Of a DNA stretch of 51,443 nt, positions 33,612-43,197 are shown in pieces. The notes under the pieces were generated by a model, which did no database searches, was not told where the DNA came from, and worked only from the letters and a program-made list of their open reading frames with translations. The number at the start of each line of letters is the position of its first letter. The first letter of the stretch is position 1. Source of the DNA: CTSoil-075 sp964292325 (GTDB lineage Bacteria; Bacillota; Negativicutes; DSM-13327); contig CAXYVG010000015.1 in the NCBI GenBank assembly GCA_964292325.1, positions 1 to 51,443 of the forward strand. Direction: 5' to 3'. Position numbers and translations under genes: made by a program.

Positions 33612-33902
33612 GTGAAAATTACGTGTAAAGATGTCGCCGATGTTGCCTTATTGTCAAGGCTAGAATTTTCCGAAAAAGAGCTTGAGACCTTTACTGGGCA
33701 AATGGATGCTATTTTGGAATATGCAGAAGTATTAAATAAGGTAAATGTGGATAATGTAGAGCCTACAGCTCACGTTCTGCCACTAAAAAATGTCATGCGC
33801 AAAGATGAAGCAAAACCGTCATTGGCAAGAGAGCTAGCGTTATCGAATGCTCCTGAGCAGGAAGATGGCTATTTTAAAGTTCCTAAAATTATGGAAGGAT
33901 AA
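33612..33902 (+). CDS. gatC: Asp-tRNA(Asn)/Glu-tRNA(Gln) amidotransferase subunit C
   Basis: The 96-residue small subunit wraps GatA and GatB. Family features: DVADVALLSRLEFSEKELETF, ILEYAEVLNKVNVDNVEPT and LRKDE-like VMRKDEAKPS. I take GTG 33612, which puts the usual MKI(T)...V start in place and lies behind GGATGGTGA; a TTG five codons earlier is the alternative. First gene of gatCAB. Confidence 0.93.
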   Translation: MKITCKDVADVALLSRLEFSEKELETFTGQMDAILEYAEVLNKVNVDNVEPTAHVLPLKNVMRKDEAKPSLARELALSNAPEQEDGYFKVPKIMEG

Positions 33903-33913
33903 GGAGTAACAAT

Positions 33914-35380
33914 ATGGAGTTATTTAAATATACTGCTGATCAATTGCACCAAAAATTAGTTAGCAAAGAAATATCAGCTACCGAGCTTACGCAAAACGTA
34001 CTGGCTCGTATGGATGCTGTAGAAAATGATGTAAAATCTTATATTACAGAGACTCGTGATAGCGCTCTAGCTCAGGCGAAAGCAGTCGATACGAAAATTA
34101 GTCAAGGCCAGGATATTTCTGTGCTTGCTGGTGTACCAGGTGCGCTCAAAGATAATATGTGTACAAAAGGTGTTACAACCACTTGTGCTTCGCAAATATT
34201 AGCCAACTTTGTCCCACCTTATGATGCAACCGTTGTAGAAAAGCTAAGGGCAGAAGATGCAGTTGTGGTTGGGAAAGCTAATATGGACGAATTTGCTATG
34301 GGTGGTTCTACAGAGAACTCTAGCTTTTTTCCTACTCATAATCCTTGGGATCTTTCCACTGTACCAGGGGGATCAAGTGGTGGTTCGGCAGCAGCTGTCG
34401 CTGCTGGCGAAGCGATCTGGGCATTAGGATCAGATACGGGCGGATCCATTCGTCAACCGGCTGCCTACTGTGGTTTGGTTGGAATGAAACCTACCTATGG
34501 TCGTGTATCGCGTTATGGTTTGGTAGCTTATGCTTCTTCGTTAGACCAGATCGGTCCGATTACTCGCGACGTTACCGATTGCGCTCATGTACTCAATAGC
34601 ATTTGTGGTTATGATGCAAAAGACTCTACTTCCATTAATGCGAATGTACCTGATTATACAAAATCACTTGTGAATAATATTAAAGGTCTAAAAATTGGTC
34701 TACCTCGTGAATACTTTGCATCGGGCATGGATCCAGAAGTGGAAAGAGCCATTAATAAAGCCATTGAGCAATTAGTCTCATTAGGCGCAGAATATAAAGA
34801 AATATCGATGCCTCATACCGAGTACGCATTATCAGCTTATTATATGTTAGCACCAGCGGAAGCTAGCTCCAACTTAGCCAGATATGATGGGGTAAGTTTT
34901 GGTCAGCGCATCGAAGGCTCTGATATTGTTGATATGTATAAGAAAACTCGCAGTGAGTTCTTAGGAGCCGAAGTAAAACGTCGTATTATGCTTGGTACAT
35001 ATGCTTTGAGCGCGGGTTATCATGATGCTTATTATTTGAAAGCCTTAAAAGTTCGTACGCTCGTTAAGCAAGATTTTGATAAAGCTTTTGAAAACCTCGA
35101 TGTCATTATTACGCCTACGGCACCAACAACAGCCTTTAAAATAGGTGAAAAAACTAATGATCCACTGGCTATGTATTTGCAAGATGTATGTACGATTCCT
35201 GTGAATTTAGCAGGTGTACCTGCTGTTTCCATTCCTTGTGGCTTTGCAGGTGGTATGCCGATTGGCCTACAGATTATTGCAAAACCTCTTGGTGAAGAAA
35301 CTCTGATTCGCACGGCTTATACATTTGAACAAAATAATGACTACCATAAAGGCTTTGCGCCGCTAGGAGGGGTAAAGTAA
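33914..35380 (+). CDS. gatA: Asp-tRNA(Asn)/Glu-tRNA(Gln) amidotransferase subunit A
   Basis: The 488-residue glutaminase (amidase signature) subunit releases ammonia from glutamine. The Ser-cisSer-Lys triad is visible: Lys in GALKDNMCT, cis-Ser and nucleophilic Ser in the PGGSSGGSAAAVAAG and SDTGGSIRQPA blocks. Length is normal (~485). It lies 11 bp after gatC behind GGAG and overlaps gatB by one base. Confidence 0.97.
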   Translation: MELFKYTADQLHQKLVSKEISATELTQNVLARMDAVENDVKSYITETRDSALAQAKAVDTKISQGQDISVLAGVPGALKDNMCTKGVTTTCASQILANFVPPYDATVVEKLRAEDAVVVGKANMDEFAMGGSTENSSFFPTHNPWDLSTVPGGSSGGSAAAVAAGEAIWALGSDTGGSIRQPAAYCGLVGMKPTYGRVSRYGLVAYASSLDQIGPITRDVTDCAHVLNSICGYDAKDSTSINANVPDYTKSLVNNIKGLKIGLPREYFASGMDPEVERAINKAIEQLVSLGAEYKEISMPHTEYALSAYYMLAPAEASSNLARYDGVSFGQRIEGSDIVDMYKKTRSEFLGAEVKRRIMLGTYALSAGYHDAYYLKALKVRTLVKQDFDKAFENLDVIITPTAPTTAFKIGEKTNDPLAMYLQDVCTIPVNLAGVPAVSIPCGFAGGMPIGLQIIAKPLGEETLIRTAYTFEQNNDYHKGFAPLGGVK

Positions 35381-36825
35381 TGGATTATGAAATCGTAATT
35401 GGTCTAGAAATTCATACCGAACTAAAAACTCATACTAAGATTTTTTGTGGATGTAGTACAAAGTTTGGTTCTGAGCAAAATACAAATGTTTGCCCTGTAT
35501 GTTTGGGCTTACCAGGTGTATTGCCTGTAATTAATGAGAAAGTCGTCGAGTTTGCGGTACGGGTAGGTCTGGCATTAAATTGCGAAATTTTGCCGTTTAG
35601 TAAATTTGACCGTAAAAACTATTATTATCCAGATTTGCCGAAAAATTTTCAAACCAGCCAATATGATTTGCCGATTGCTGTCAATGGGCATTTAGATATC
35701 GTGGTGGATGGGCAGACGAAACGAATTGGTATTACGCGCGTTCATATGGAAGAAGATGCAGGTAAACTAGTTCATTCAGGTAATACCATTAATGATTCGG
35801 ATTCTGCATTAGTGGATTATAACCGAACCGGCGTACCGCTGCTTGAAATTGTTTCAGAGCCAGATATGAGTTCACCAGAAGAAGCGAGAGCCTATTTAGA
35901 AAAAGTAAAAGCAATTCTTGAGTATCTTGATGTATCCGACTGCAAAATGGAAGAAGGCAGTTTGCGTTGTGATGCAAATATTTCTCTTCGTCCTCGTGGC
36001 GTAAAAAAACTGGGTACCAAAGCTGAGATCAAAAATCTAAATTCGTTCCGCTCTGTGCAGCGCGGCCTAGAATACGAAGCGGCTCGTCAAGAAGAAGTAC
36101 TTGATGAAGGCGGCCGTATTATCCAAGAAACTCGTACTTGGGATGAGAATAAAGGCATTAGTTTGTCAATGCGTAGCAAAGAACAACTCGATGACTATCG
36201 CTTCCTGCCAGAACCAGATTTGGTGCCTGTCATTGTAGATCCTGCTAAGGTAGAAGAAATTCGCACCAATCTACCAGAACTACCAGATGCACGAAAACAG
36301 CGTCTGATGGATAGTTATGGATTATCAGAATATGATGCCTCTGTGATTACTACCAGTAAAGCAATGGCTGACTATTTAGACCAAGGCGTTGCGTGTAAAG
36401 CCGATGCTAAGGCAGTCGCCAACTGGCTGATGGGTGAAGTCTCAAAGCACTTAAATAATGATGGTATTAGCATTTTGGCATGCCCAGTTGCGCCAAAACA
36501 ATTAGCCCAGTTGATTGCATTGATTGAAAAAGGCACGATTTCCAATAAAATAGCGAAAACTGTATTTGAGGAAATGTGGGTCAGCCGCAAAGATGCAGAA
36601 GTGATTGTCAAAGAAAAAGGGTTAGTACAAATTTCTGACAGTAGTGAAATCATTGGGATTGTTGATGCCGTAATTTCTGCAAATCCGCAATCGGTAGCTG
36701 ATTTTAATGCTGGTAAAGAAAAAGCCATTGGCTTTTTGGTCGGACAGATTATGAAGCAAACAAAGGGCCGGGCAAATCCTGATATGGTCAATAGTTTGTT
36801 ACGTGAGAGAATGACAAGCAACTAA
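35380..36825 (+). CDS. gatB: Asp-tRNA(Asn)/Glu-tRNA(Gln) amidotransferase subunit B
   Basis: The 481-residue kinase/tRNA-binding subunit. Seen: GLEIHTELKTHTKIFCGC, NVCPVCLGLPGVLPV (Cys zinc ligands with FCGC), FDRKNYYYPDLPKNFQTSQ, and a C-terminal YqeY-like tail domain. It phosphorylates Glu/Asp on mischarged tRNA before amidation. Presence of GatCAB implies that Gln-tRNA and/or Asn-tRNA is made indirectly, as in most Firmicutes. Confidence 0.97.
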   Translation: MDYEIVIGLEIHTELKTHTKIFCGCSTKFGSEQNTNVCPVCLGLPGVLPVINEKVVEFAVRVGLALNCEILPFSKFDRKNYYYPDLPKNFQTSQYDLPIAVNGHLDIVVDGQTKRIGITRVHMEEDAGKLVHSGNTINDSDSALVDYNRTGVPLLEIVSEPDMSSPEEARAYLEKVKAILEYLDVSDCKMEEGSLRCDANISLRPRGVKKLGTKAEIKNLNSFRSVQRGLEYEAARQEEVLDEGGRIIQETRTWDENKGISLSMRSKEQLDDYRFLPEPDLVPVIVDPAKVEEIRTNLPELPDARKQRLMDSYGLSEYDASVITTSKAMADYLDQGVACKADAKAVANWLMGEVSKHLNNDGISILACPVAPKQLAQLIALIEKGTISNKIAKTVFEEMWVSRKDAEVIVKEKGLVQISDSSEIIGIVDAVISANPQSVADFNAGKEKAIGFLVGQIMKQTKGRANPDMVNSLLRERMTSN

Positions 36826-36868
36826 TGGTCATTTAGTTGAGTGATATAAGTAATCATGATTGACGAAT

Positions 36869-36932
36869 AAAAAACGCAGAAAACACAGAGAAGTGATTCG
36901 CATAACTTTCTTTGTTTTCTGCGTTTTTATTA
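36869..36932 (+). terminator. Terminator of gatCAB
   Basis: AACGCAGAAAACA (36873-36885) pairs with TGTTTTCTGCGTT (36913-36925), extended by A/T runs on both sides. Confidence 0.88.
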
Positions 36933-36934
36933 TT

Positions 36935-37015
36935 TATAGGCGATAGGACAACGCTTGCGTCCTTCATAAAGCCACTTAGCCCTATAGCCTATTCCTGGCG
37001 ATTGTCTGTATAGAT
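36935..37015 (+). repeat. Dispersed intergenic repeat, copy E
   Basis: TAAAGCCACTTAGCCCTATA (36967-36986) matches 22722-22741 with one change. Flanking sequence has a GGACAACGC/GCGTCC palindrome and GGCGAT-type ends (36940s and ~37000). No gene in 36826-37109. Confidence 0.6.
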
Positions 37016-37109
37016 AGCATAAATTAGTATTCCTATTTTTCCCAAGCATGAAAAGATAAATGGTCGTGCATAATGATAGTACTATACATTGATGATGAAG
37101 AGGTAAAAT

Positions 37110-37790
37110 ATGTTATCTGGCAGAGCATCTTGGAATCTTACCACTGTATTTTCGCTTCATATATTGCGTTTGCTAGTGGGATTATTGCTAGTTCGTGTGT
37201 TATATCCACTATTATTTACCGTCACACCTTTTATTATAGAAATAACCGATCGATTTGTCGTATTGACACTGGTTTGGCTAGTACTTCGTAAATATCGTGG
37301 TGATGTTAGGAGTTTAGGTTTGTCATTTGAACATCTAGGCACGAATATCGTAAAAGGGGTGGCTGTAGGAGGTATCTTACTGGCAATCAGTATATATAGT
37401 GAAAAAATATATACTACCATTCTCTTGTTAACACCTAGTGAGCATCCGCTGGTCGTGCAGGTTAAAGATGCAACGACTTGGCAACAGTTACTGGGACCAC
37501 TATTTTTAGCAGGAGTGCTGGCACCATTGACGGAGGAAATATTATATCGTTTATTTACTTTTTTACCAATGAAAGAGCAGTGGGGATTTTGGGGCGGAGC
37601 AATTGCTAGTTCCTTTGTTTTTGCCGTCATGCATTTTAATCTATATTGGTTAAGTGAAATGATGGTAGTTGGTATAGGGCTAGCGTTTATTTACAATTGG
37701 ACAGGATCATTGATTAGTGCTATGGTTGCTCATTCGGTGATTAATATTTCTAAAATATTGATGCTCTTTTTAGGTGTCTCTTTTTTGTGA
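37110..37790 (+). CDS. CPBP-family intramembrane metalloprotease (CAAX/Abi)
   Basis: The 226-residue polytopic membrane protein belongs to the CPBP (Abi) family. Catalytic motif 1 is TEEILYRLF (Glu142, Glu143, Arg147), motif 2 is FAVMHFN (His175), and a third His is in AMVAHSVIN (His208). Six to seven hydrophobic segments. Family members process prenylated proteins in eukaryotes and act in bacteriocin immunity or stress signalling in bacteria; the substrate is unknown here. GAAGAGGT precedes ATG 37110. Confidence 0.9.
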   Translation: MLSGRASWNLTTVFSLHILRLLVGLLLVRVLYPLLFTVTPFIIEITDRFVVLTLVWLVLRKYRGDVRSLGLSFEHLGTNIVKGVAVGGILLAISIYSEKIYTTILLLTPSEHPLVVQVKDATTWQQLLGPLFLAGVLAPLTEEILYRLFTFLPMKEQWGFWGGAIASSFVFAVMHFNLYWLSEMMVVGIGLAFIYNWTGSLISAMVAHSVINISKILMLFLGVSFL

Positions 37791-37891
37791 AAAATACGAA
37801 CGATTGCGATAAAACATAAATAACAAAAGGTATTTTCAGGGGAAAAGTCGAAAGATAATAGTAAAACTTGGTATAGAAAAGGGGAACTATA

Positions 37892-40315
37892 ATGACCAAA
37901 TATGCTGAACTGCCAGTAGATAAGCTTCGCTTTATGTGTGATGAAAATATATTTGATTTTGAAACTACAGCCAGTATATTACCACTTGATGTTATGATTG
38001 GGCAAAAAAGAGCGGTCAAAGCTGTAGAGTTTGGTCTATTTGCTAAAAATCAAGGATATAATATTTTCATATCAGGACTCGTAGGAACTGGAAAAATCAC
38101 CTATGCAAAAGCTGCTGTGACGAAGGTCGCAACTAAACAAGAAATTCCAGGAGATTGGTGTTATGTCAATAATTTCAAAAATGACAGTCAACCAATCGCT
38201 TTGCTATTACCACCAGGTATGGGACATGTTTTTTGCCAAGATATAGAGGAATTAATTGAAGATATAAAAACAGAAGTTGGCAAAATTTTTAGCAGTGATG
38301 ATTATGAACAATCCAAAAATCAAATTATCAAAAAATATCAGGAAAGACGTTCGACGCTTATTGATTCCTTTAATGACAAAGCTGAAGAGCAAGGTATCAT
38401 GCCGCAGTGGTCGACAACCGGATTTGTTGGTGTACCAATGGCTGAAGGCAAGGCCATTCCTCCTGAAGAATTTCAACGATTAGATAAAGAAGAAAAAGAA
38501 AAAATAGAAAAGAAAATACTGACGGTTCATGAAAAGGCTATGGAAGTAGTAAGGCGTATGCAAGAATTAGAACGAGAAATGCGTGAAGAAATACGCCAAC
38601 TAGATGCCAAGGTAGGTCTATTTGCAGCCGGCAATTTGATTGATGAAGTCAAACGGAAATATCAAGAACATGCAGAAATTATTGAGTACCTAGAGGCCGT
38701 GAAAGAAGACGCTGTAAAAAATATTAATGATTTTAAGGCCCGCGGCGCTGATGATGAGCAAAGTAATCCGTTGTTTTTTCTGAAAAAAAATACGCAGGAA
38801 GCCATTCGGGATAAATACAAAGTGAATTTACTGGTAGATAATCGTGAACTAAGAGGGGCACCTATCATTGTAGAATCCAATCCAACCTATTACAATTTAA
38901 TAGGGCGCGTCGAATATGAAACTCGTATGGGCATGATGAGTACTGATTTTACAATGATTAAGGCTGGAGCATTGCATAAAGCCAATGGTGGTTATCTGAT
39001 TTTGAATGCTCGTGATGTGTTAACCAATATGGGTGCGTGGGAAGCATTGAAACGTATTTTAAAAACACAAAAACTATTTATAGAAAATCTCAGTGAACAG
39101 TATGGGATGACAGCGATGGCCTCGCTAAAGCCAAAACCGGTACCGATCAATGTCAAAGTGATTTTGATTGGCAATCCATATTTATATTATTTAATGTATA
39201 ATCATGATGAAGACTTTGGAAAATTATTTAAGATTCATGCTGACTTTGACACGCAGATGGAAAGTACTACTGATAATATACAAAAAATGGCTAGATTTAT
39301 TAGCTCTACTGTTACTAGCAAAAATCTCAAACATTTTGATCGTTCCGCTGTAGCCAAAATGGTAGAATATTCATGCCGTCTAGCTGGTAGCCAGAAAAAA
39401 TTAACGACCCGTTTTAGCGAAGTCGTTAAAATAATATATGAAGCAGATATTTGGGCAACTATGGAACAAGCGGACATTGTCACAGGAGCGCATGTGAAAC
39501 AAGCGATAACTGAAAAAAATTATCGGTCCAATAAATATGAAGAACACTTGCAAGAAATGTTTGCGGATGGTAAACTCATGATTGATACCGAAGGTAGAAA
39601 AGTGGGGCAAGTCAATGGTTTAGCAGTCATGGCGGTTGGGGAGTATATGTTTGGTAAGCCCTCAAGAATTACTGCGAATACGTACATGGGAAAAAGCGGT
39701 ATTGTCAATATTGAACGAGAAACCAAGATGAGCGGTACCAGTCATTCCAAAGGTGTATTAACTTTGAGTGGCTATATCGGAGAGCGATATGCGCAAAAAC
39801 TACCATTAGCTTTAACGGCCAGTCTTACTTTTGAACAACTGTATGGTGGGGTAGACGGAGATAGTGCATCGAGTACTGAACTATATGCGTTATTATCGAG
39901 TTTGGCAAATGTACCAATCAAACAATCCATTGCGGTGACGGGATCGGTTAACCAAAAAGGCGAAATACAACCAATTGGTGGCGTTACCGAAAAAATTGAA
40001 GGCTTCTTTAATGTTTGTAAAATCAAAGGCTTAACAGGTGAACAAGGAGTCATGATTCCACATCAAAATGTGGATGAATTGGCCGTAAATGATGAAGTAC
40101 TAGAAGCGGTGAAGCAAGGACTATTTCATGTTTATGCCGTTGAAACCATTGATCAAGGCATTGAAATTTTGACAGATGTACCAGCTGGTGAATTTAAAAA
40201 TGGTGCTTATCCAGTGGGGAGCATACATGAGTTGGTCAGTCGACAGCTGAAGGAATATACCGACCGTTTTATTCAACTCAGCAAATCGGCTGATGAAGAT
40301 AAAGCACATTCTTAG
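37892..40315 (+). CDS. LonB-like ATP-dependent protease (AAA_32 + Lon proteolytic domain)
   Basis: The 807-residue single-chain AAA+ protease. N-terminal helical segment, Walker A GLVGTGKI (Gly62-Lys68), a long coiled-coil insertion (~150-290, Glu/Lys rich), remaining ATPase parts with ARTRFSEV-like sensor block near TTRFSEVVKI, then the Lon protease domain with catalytic Ser658 in GDSASSTELYALL and Lys701 in GGVTEKIEGFF, a spacing of 43 as in LonA. Walker A has Ile where most P-loops have Thr/Ser. Cytoplasmic, not the classical LonA (no LAN domain). AAAGGGGAA before the ATG. Confidence 0.9.
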   Translation: MTKYAELPVDKLRFMCDENIFDFETTASILPLDVMIGQKRAVKAVEFGLFAKNQGYNIFISGLVGTGKITYAKAAVTKVATKQEIPGDWCYVNNFKNDSQPIALLLPPGMGHVFCQDIEELIEDIKTEVGKIFSSDDYEQSKNQIIKKYQERRSTLIDSFNDKAEEQGIMPQWSTTGFVGVPMAEGKAIPPEEFQRLDKEEKEKIEKKILTVHEKAMEVVRRMQELEREMREEIRQLDAKVGLFAAGNLIDEVKRKYQEHAEIIEYLEAVKEDAVKNINDFKARGADDEQSNPLFFLKKNTQEAIRDKYKVNLLVDNRELRGAPIIVESNPTYYNLIGRVEYETRMGMMSTDFTMIKAGALHKANGGYLILNARDVLTNMGAWEALKRILKTQKLFIENLSEQYGMTAMASLKPKPVPINVKVILIGNPYLYYLMYNHDEDFGKLFKIHADFDTQMESTTDNIQKMARFISSTVTSKNLKHFDRSAVAKMVEYSCRLAGSQKKLTTRFSEVVKIIYEADIWATMEQADIVTGAHVKQAITEKNYRSNKYEEHLQEMFADGKLMIDTEGRKVGQVNGLAVMAVGEYMFGKPSRITANTYMGKSGIVNIERETKMSGTSHSKGVLTLSGYIGERYAQKLPLALTASLTFEQLYGGVDGDSASSTELYALLSSLANVPIKQSIAVTGSVNQKGEIQPIGGVTEKIEGFFNVCKIKGLTGEQGVMIPHQNVDELAVNDEVLEAVKQGLFHVYAVETIDQGIEILTDVPAGEFKNGAYPVGSIHELVSRQLKEYTDRFIQLSKSADEDKAHS

Positions 40316-40320
40316 CATAG

Positions 40321-40345
40321 AGGGTACCGTAAGGTGCCCTTTATC
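40321..40345 (+). terminator. Weak hairpin between lonB-like gene and rlmD
   Basis: AGGGTACC-GTAA-GGTGCCCT (40321-40340) followed by TTTATC. Short U-tract, so possibly partial attenuation only. Confidence 0.4.
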
Positions 40346-40375
40346 ATTGCGGATAAACAGAAAGGTGAATGGAAA

Positions 40376-41755
40376 GTGGAAAAAAAAATAAAGCCTGTAC
40401 TTAAAAATCAGATCTATAGTGTAGAGATTACCAGTTTGGGACATAGCGGGGAAGGGGTAGCAAAATATCAGGGATTTACGATATTTGTCCCATATGCCTT
40501 ACCGGGAGAAACCGTAGAAGTGAAAATTACAGAAGTGAAAAAAAGCTATGCAAAAGCTACCTTAAAAGGTATTACAGTAGCATCCGCAGCACGTACTTCT
40601 CCAAGATGCCCCATCTATTATCAATGTGGCGGTTGTCAATTGCAACATGTCGATTATCAAAATCAGCTATTACTAAAACGTCAGACCGTAGTGGATGCGG
40701 TAACAAGGATTGGTAAAATAACGGACGCAGTGATACATCCGACAATTGGTGCTACAGATCCTTGGTATTATCGTAATAAAATGCAATTTCCCATTGGCAT
40801 GGAAAATGGGAAAGTAGCAGTCGGATGTTTTGCCCAAGGAACGCATGATATTATTAATACGAAGCATTGCTTCATTCAACATGAGGCCAATAACCTGATA
40901 GCGCAGGCGGTGCAACAGGTAGTAACTGAACTTGGAATTTCTACATATGATGAGTCTACTGGACGTGGCACGATGCGTCATGTAATCGGGCGGGTAGGAA
41001 TCGCAACAGATGAGGTGATGGTAGTACTCGTTACCGCGACGCCAGATTTACCACATAGTGATCGCCTGATCGCAGAGCTGCGCCAGAGAATACCGAATAT
41101 AGTAAGTATTATACATAATGTAAATAGTAAGCAGACCAATGTTATTTTAGGAAATAAGACCAAAACCTTATGGGGAAGAGATACCATTACAGATAAACTC
41201 GGAGATTTTACCTTTCATATCTCTGCGCGCTCCTTTTTCCAAGTCAATACCAAGCAAGCGGCAGTACTATATAATAAAGCCGTCGAATACGCCGGATTAT
41301 CAGGCCAGGAAACAGTCATTGACGCCTATTGTGGTACAGGCACGATTACATTATTTCTAGCAGCGAAAGCGGCAAAAGTCTATGGTATCGAAATCGTAGA
41401 GCCTGCCATTCTTGATGCCAAGCGTAATGCAGAGCTCAATCAAGTAGATAATGTAGAATTCACCGTTGGTGATGCTGTAGACATCATGCCTCAAATGTTC
41501 AAACAAGGAATCCGTCCCCAAACCATCGTCGTCGATCCTCCACGCGCAGGTTGCGCCCAACAAGTACTCGAGACATTCGCCGCCATGGAACCTAATCGCA
41601 TTGTATATGTATCCTGCAATCCAGCATCCTTGGCGAGGGATTTGGCGATACTGGAGGAACTGGGGTATGTGACGAAGGAGATTCAACCGGTTGATATGTT
41701 TGCGCATACTTTTCATGTGGAGTGTGTGGCGTTGATAGAGCGTGTTAAGGCTTAA
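40376..41755 (+). CDS. rlmD: 23S rRNA (uracil-5)-methyltransferase, RlmD family
   Basis: The 459-residue SAM-dependent RNA m5U methyltransferase has an N-terminal TRAM domain (SLGHSGEGVAKYQGF). A [4Fe-4S]-binding Cys set lies in SPRCPIYYQCGGCQLQHVDY and TKHCFIQ. SAM site DAYCGTGTITLFLA and catalytic blocks VVDPPRAGC and YVSCNPASLARDL (nucleophilic Cys in the latter) follow. Targets U1939 or the related RlmCD site in 23S rRNA; Firmicutes members can do both 747 and 1939. GTG 40376 is preferred because AAAGGTGA lies 7 bases upstream; the alternative GTG at 40334 lacks this. Confidence 0.93.
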   Translation: MEKKIKPVLKNQIYSVEITSLGHSGEGVAKYQGFTIFVPYALPGETVEVKITEVKKSYAKATLKGITVASAARTSPRCPIYYQCGGCQLQHVDYQNQLLLKRQTVVDAVTRIGKITDAVIHPTIGATDPWYYRNKMQFPIGMENGKVAVGCFAQGTHDIINTKHCFIQHEANNLIAQAVQQVVTELGISTYDESTGRGTMRHVIGRVGIATDEVMVVLVTATPDLPHSDRLIAELRQRIPNIVSIIHNVNSKQTNVILGNKTKTLWGRDTITDKLGDFTFHISARSFFQVNTKQAAVLYNKAVEYAGLSGQETVIDAYCGTGTITLFLAAKAAKVYGIEIVEPAILDAKRNAELNQVDNVEFTVGDAVDIMPQMFKQGIRPQTIVVDPPRAGCAQQVLETFAAMEPNRIVYVSCNPASLARDLAILEELGYVTKEIQPVDMFAHTFHVECVALIERVKA

Positions 41756-41841
41756 TATCAAAGGCTTCATGGGTTTTGGTAAAATTTACAAGTGTGTTTT
41801 TATGTTCGCTCAGAATTAGGTTTGAGCGATTTATCCTGTTT

Positions 41842-41940
41842 AGGGGTGTCGAGAACAAATACACAAAATTATATTAATACGCGGAATGGAGAGGGCATTT
41901 TGCGGAAAAGTACATGCAAAATTTGTAGAAGGACACCCCT
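41842..41940. repeat. 99-bp segment bounded by 9-bp inverted repeats
   Basis: AGGGGTGTC (41842-41850) and GACACCCCT (41932-41940), with a nested ATTTTGC/GCAAAAT pair. It lies in the 313-bp gap between rlmD and the Rpn gene, where no other feature was seen. Could be a small MITE-like element or a folded RNA; origin unknown. Confidence 0.4.
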
Positions 41941-42068
41941 TGAGTAACGAAAAATTTGGAGAATTTAGATGGTGGTGATCTGCAATTTAATTGTGGGCAT
42001 AGTTGCGTATTCCTTTCTTTCTTCGAGCATGGTATGTTATAATTACAGTAAAAACAGAGGTTAGCACC

Positions 42069-42902
42069 ATGACTAAAATATTAAGCCCACTCAATGACTT
42101 CGTATTTCAAAAGATGTTTGGTATTGCTGAAAATAAAGAGTTGTTGATAGCATTGCTCAATGCGATTTTGCAATTGCCACCCAATCAGTTGATTAAAGAT
42201 CTAACCGTTATCAGCGGTGCACGTTTAGATAAAGAGCGTTTTGAAGATAAAACAGGAATTCTTGATGTGCGCGCAGAAACCGCTAACGGAACAATTGTGA
42301 ACGTCGAAGTCCAGCTAGCAAATCAATACAATATGGAAAAAAGAACCTTGTTTTACTGGAGCCGATTGTTTTCAGGGCAATTAGAAAAAGGTCATGACTA
42401 TGTGGAATTGAAAAAGACTATTACCATAAACATCTTGGATTTTGAATATATAAATACCAATCAGTACCATAATGTTTACCATTTGCGCGAAGATAATACT
42501 AGACATATACTGACGGATGTACTTGAAATACATTTCATCGAACTACCGAAATTTTCACATGAAATTCATAATTTGGAAGACGTATTGCATAGATGGCTGT
42601 TGTTTTTAGGGAATCCTAATGAGGAGGCGAGAGAAATGTTAGATGCAAAAGATCCTGTTATAGCGAGGGCAACTAAGGTTTTACATTTACTGAGTAGTGA
42701 TCCTGAAACAGTCCGCTTGGCTGAACTGCGGGAGAAAGCTATTTGGGATGAGGTTTCAAGAATTAATGGGGCTAGGGCGGAAGGTAGGCAGGAAGAAAAA
42801 TTCAATCTGGCTTGTAAAATGTTAGAAGAAGGCATTTCCGTTGAATCTGTTGTAAAAATAACAGGCTTATCAGTTGAAGAAATTCACAAATTACAGCATT
42901 AA
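42069..42902 (+). CDS. Rpn-family PD-(D/E)XK nuclease / putative transposase
   Basis: The 277-residue product matches the Rpn/YhgA-like family (PD-(D/E)XK nuclease family transposase). It begins with the typical SPLNDFVFQKMFG. The nuclease core is DKTGILDVRAET followed by IVNVEVQLANQYNMEKR (Asp...Glu-x-Gln), then FYWSRLFSGQLEKGHDY. The C-terminal helical tail ends GRQEEKFNLACKMLEEGIS and a helix-turn-helix-like SVVKITGLSVEEIHKL. Rpn proteins of E. coli promote recombination, and related proteins are reported in phage defence. The start at 42069 was chosen over an upstream in-frame codon because GAGGT lies before it. First gene of the accessory stretch. Confidence 0.9.
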   Translation: MTKILSPLNDFVFQKMFGIAENKELLIALLNAILQLPPNQLIKDLTVISGARLDKERFEDKTGILDVRAETANGTIVNVEVQLANQYNMEKRTLFYWSRLFSGQLEKGHDYVELKKTITINILDFEYINTNQYHNVYHLREDNTRHILTDVLEIHFIELPKFSHEIHNLEDVLHRWLLFLGNPNEEAREMLDAKDPVIARATKVLHLLSSDPETVRLAELREKAIWDEVSRINGARAEGRQEEKFNLACKMLEEGISVESVVKITGLSVEEIHKLQH

Positions 42903-42920
42903 TATTATTACAGCAGTACA

Positions 42921-42971
42921 AATGTGACTGAAACTATTAATCTTGAGGGATTGATGGTTTTGGTCATTTTT
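42921..42971 (+). terminator. Terminator after the Rpn gene
   Basis: ATGTGACTGAAACTATTAATC pairs imperfectly with GATTGATGGTTTTGGTCAT, then TTTTTTT. It separates Rpn from the following cluster. Confidence 0.75.
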
Positions 42972-43197
42972 TTGTTTGTCTAGAATTTGGTTTGGGAGTT
43001 TTTTCTGTTAGGATTAGACTATTATCGGAAATGCCGTTGGGTGATGTAAAATTATGTATTATTATACAGAATTATAAATACATACACGGCGTTGAAGGAG
43101 GGATTCTTGTATTTGTATGGAATATTATAACAAGCAATGTCCTGTATAAAATTGTATTTGAGACCATGTATTATACATTAATAAAGGTGGTGGTAAT

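Noticed and set aside
37073..37291. 72-codon frame overlapping the start of the CPBP protease
   Set aside because: Out of frame with a clear protease gene; no independent support.
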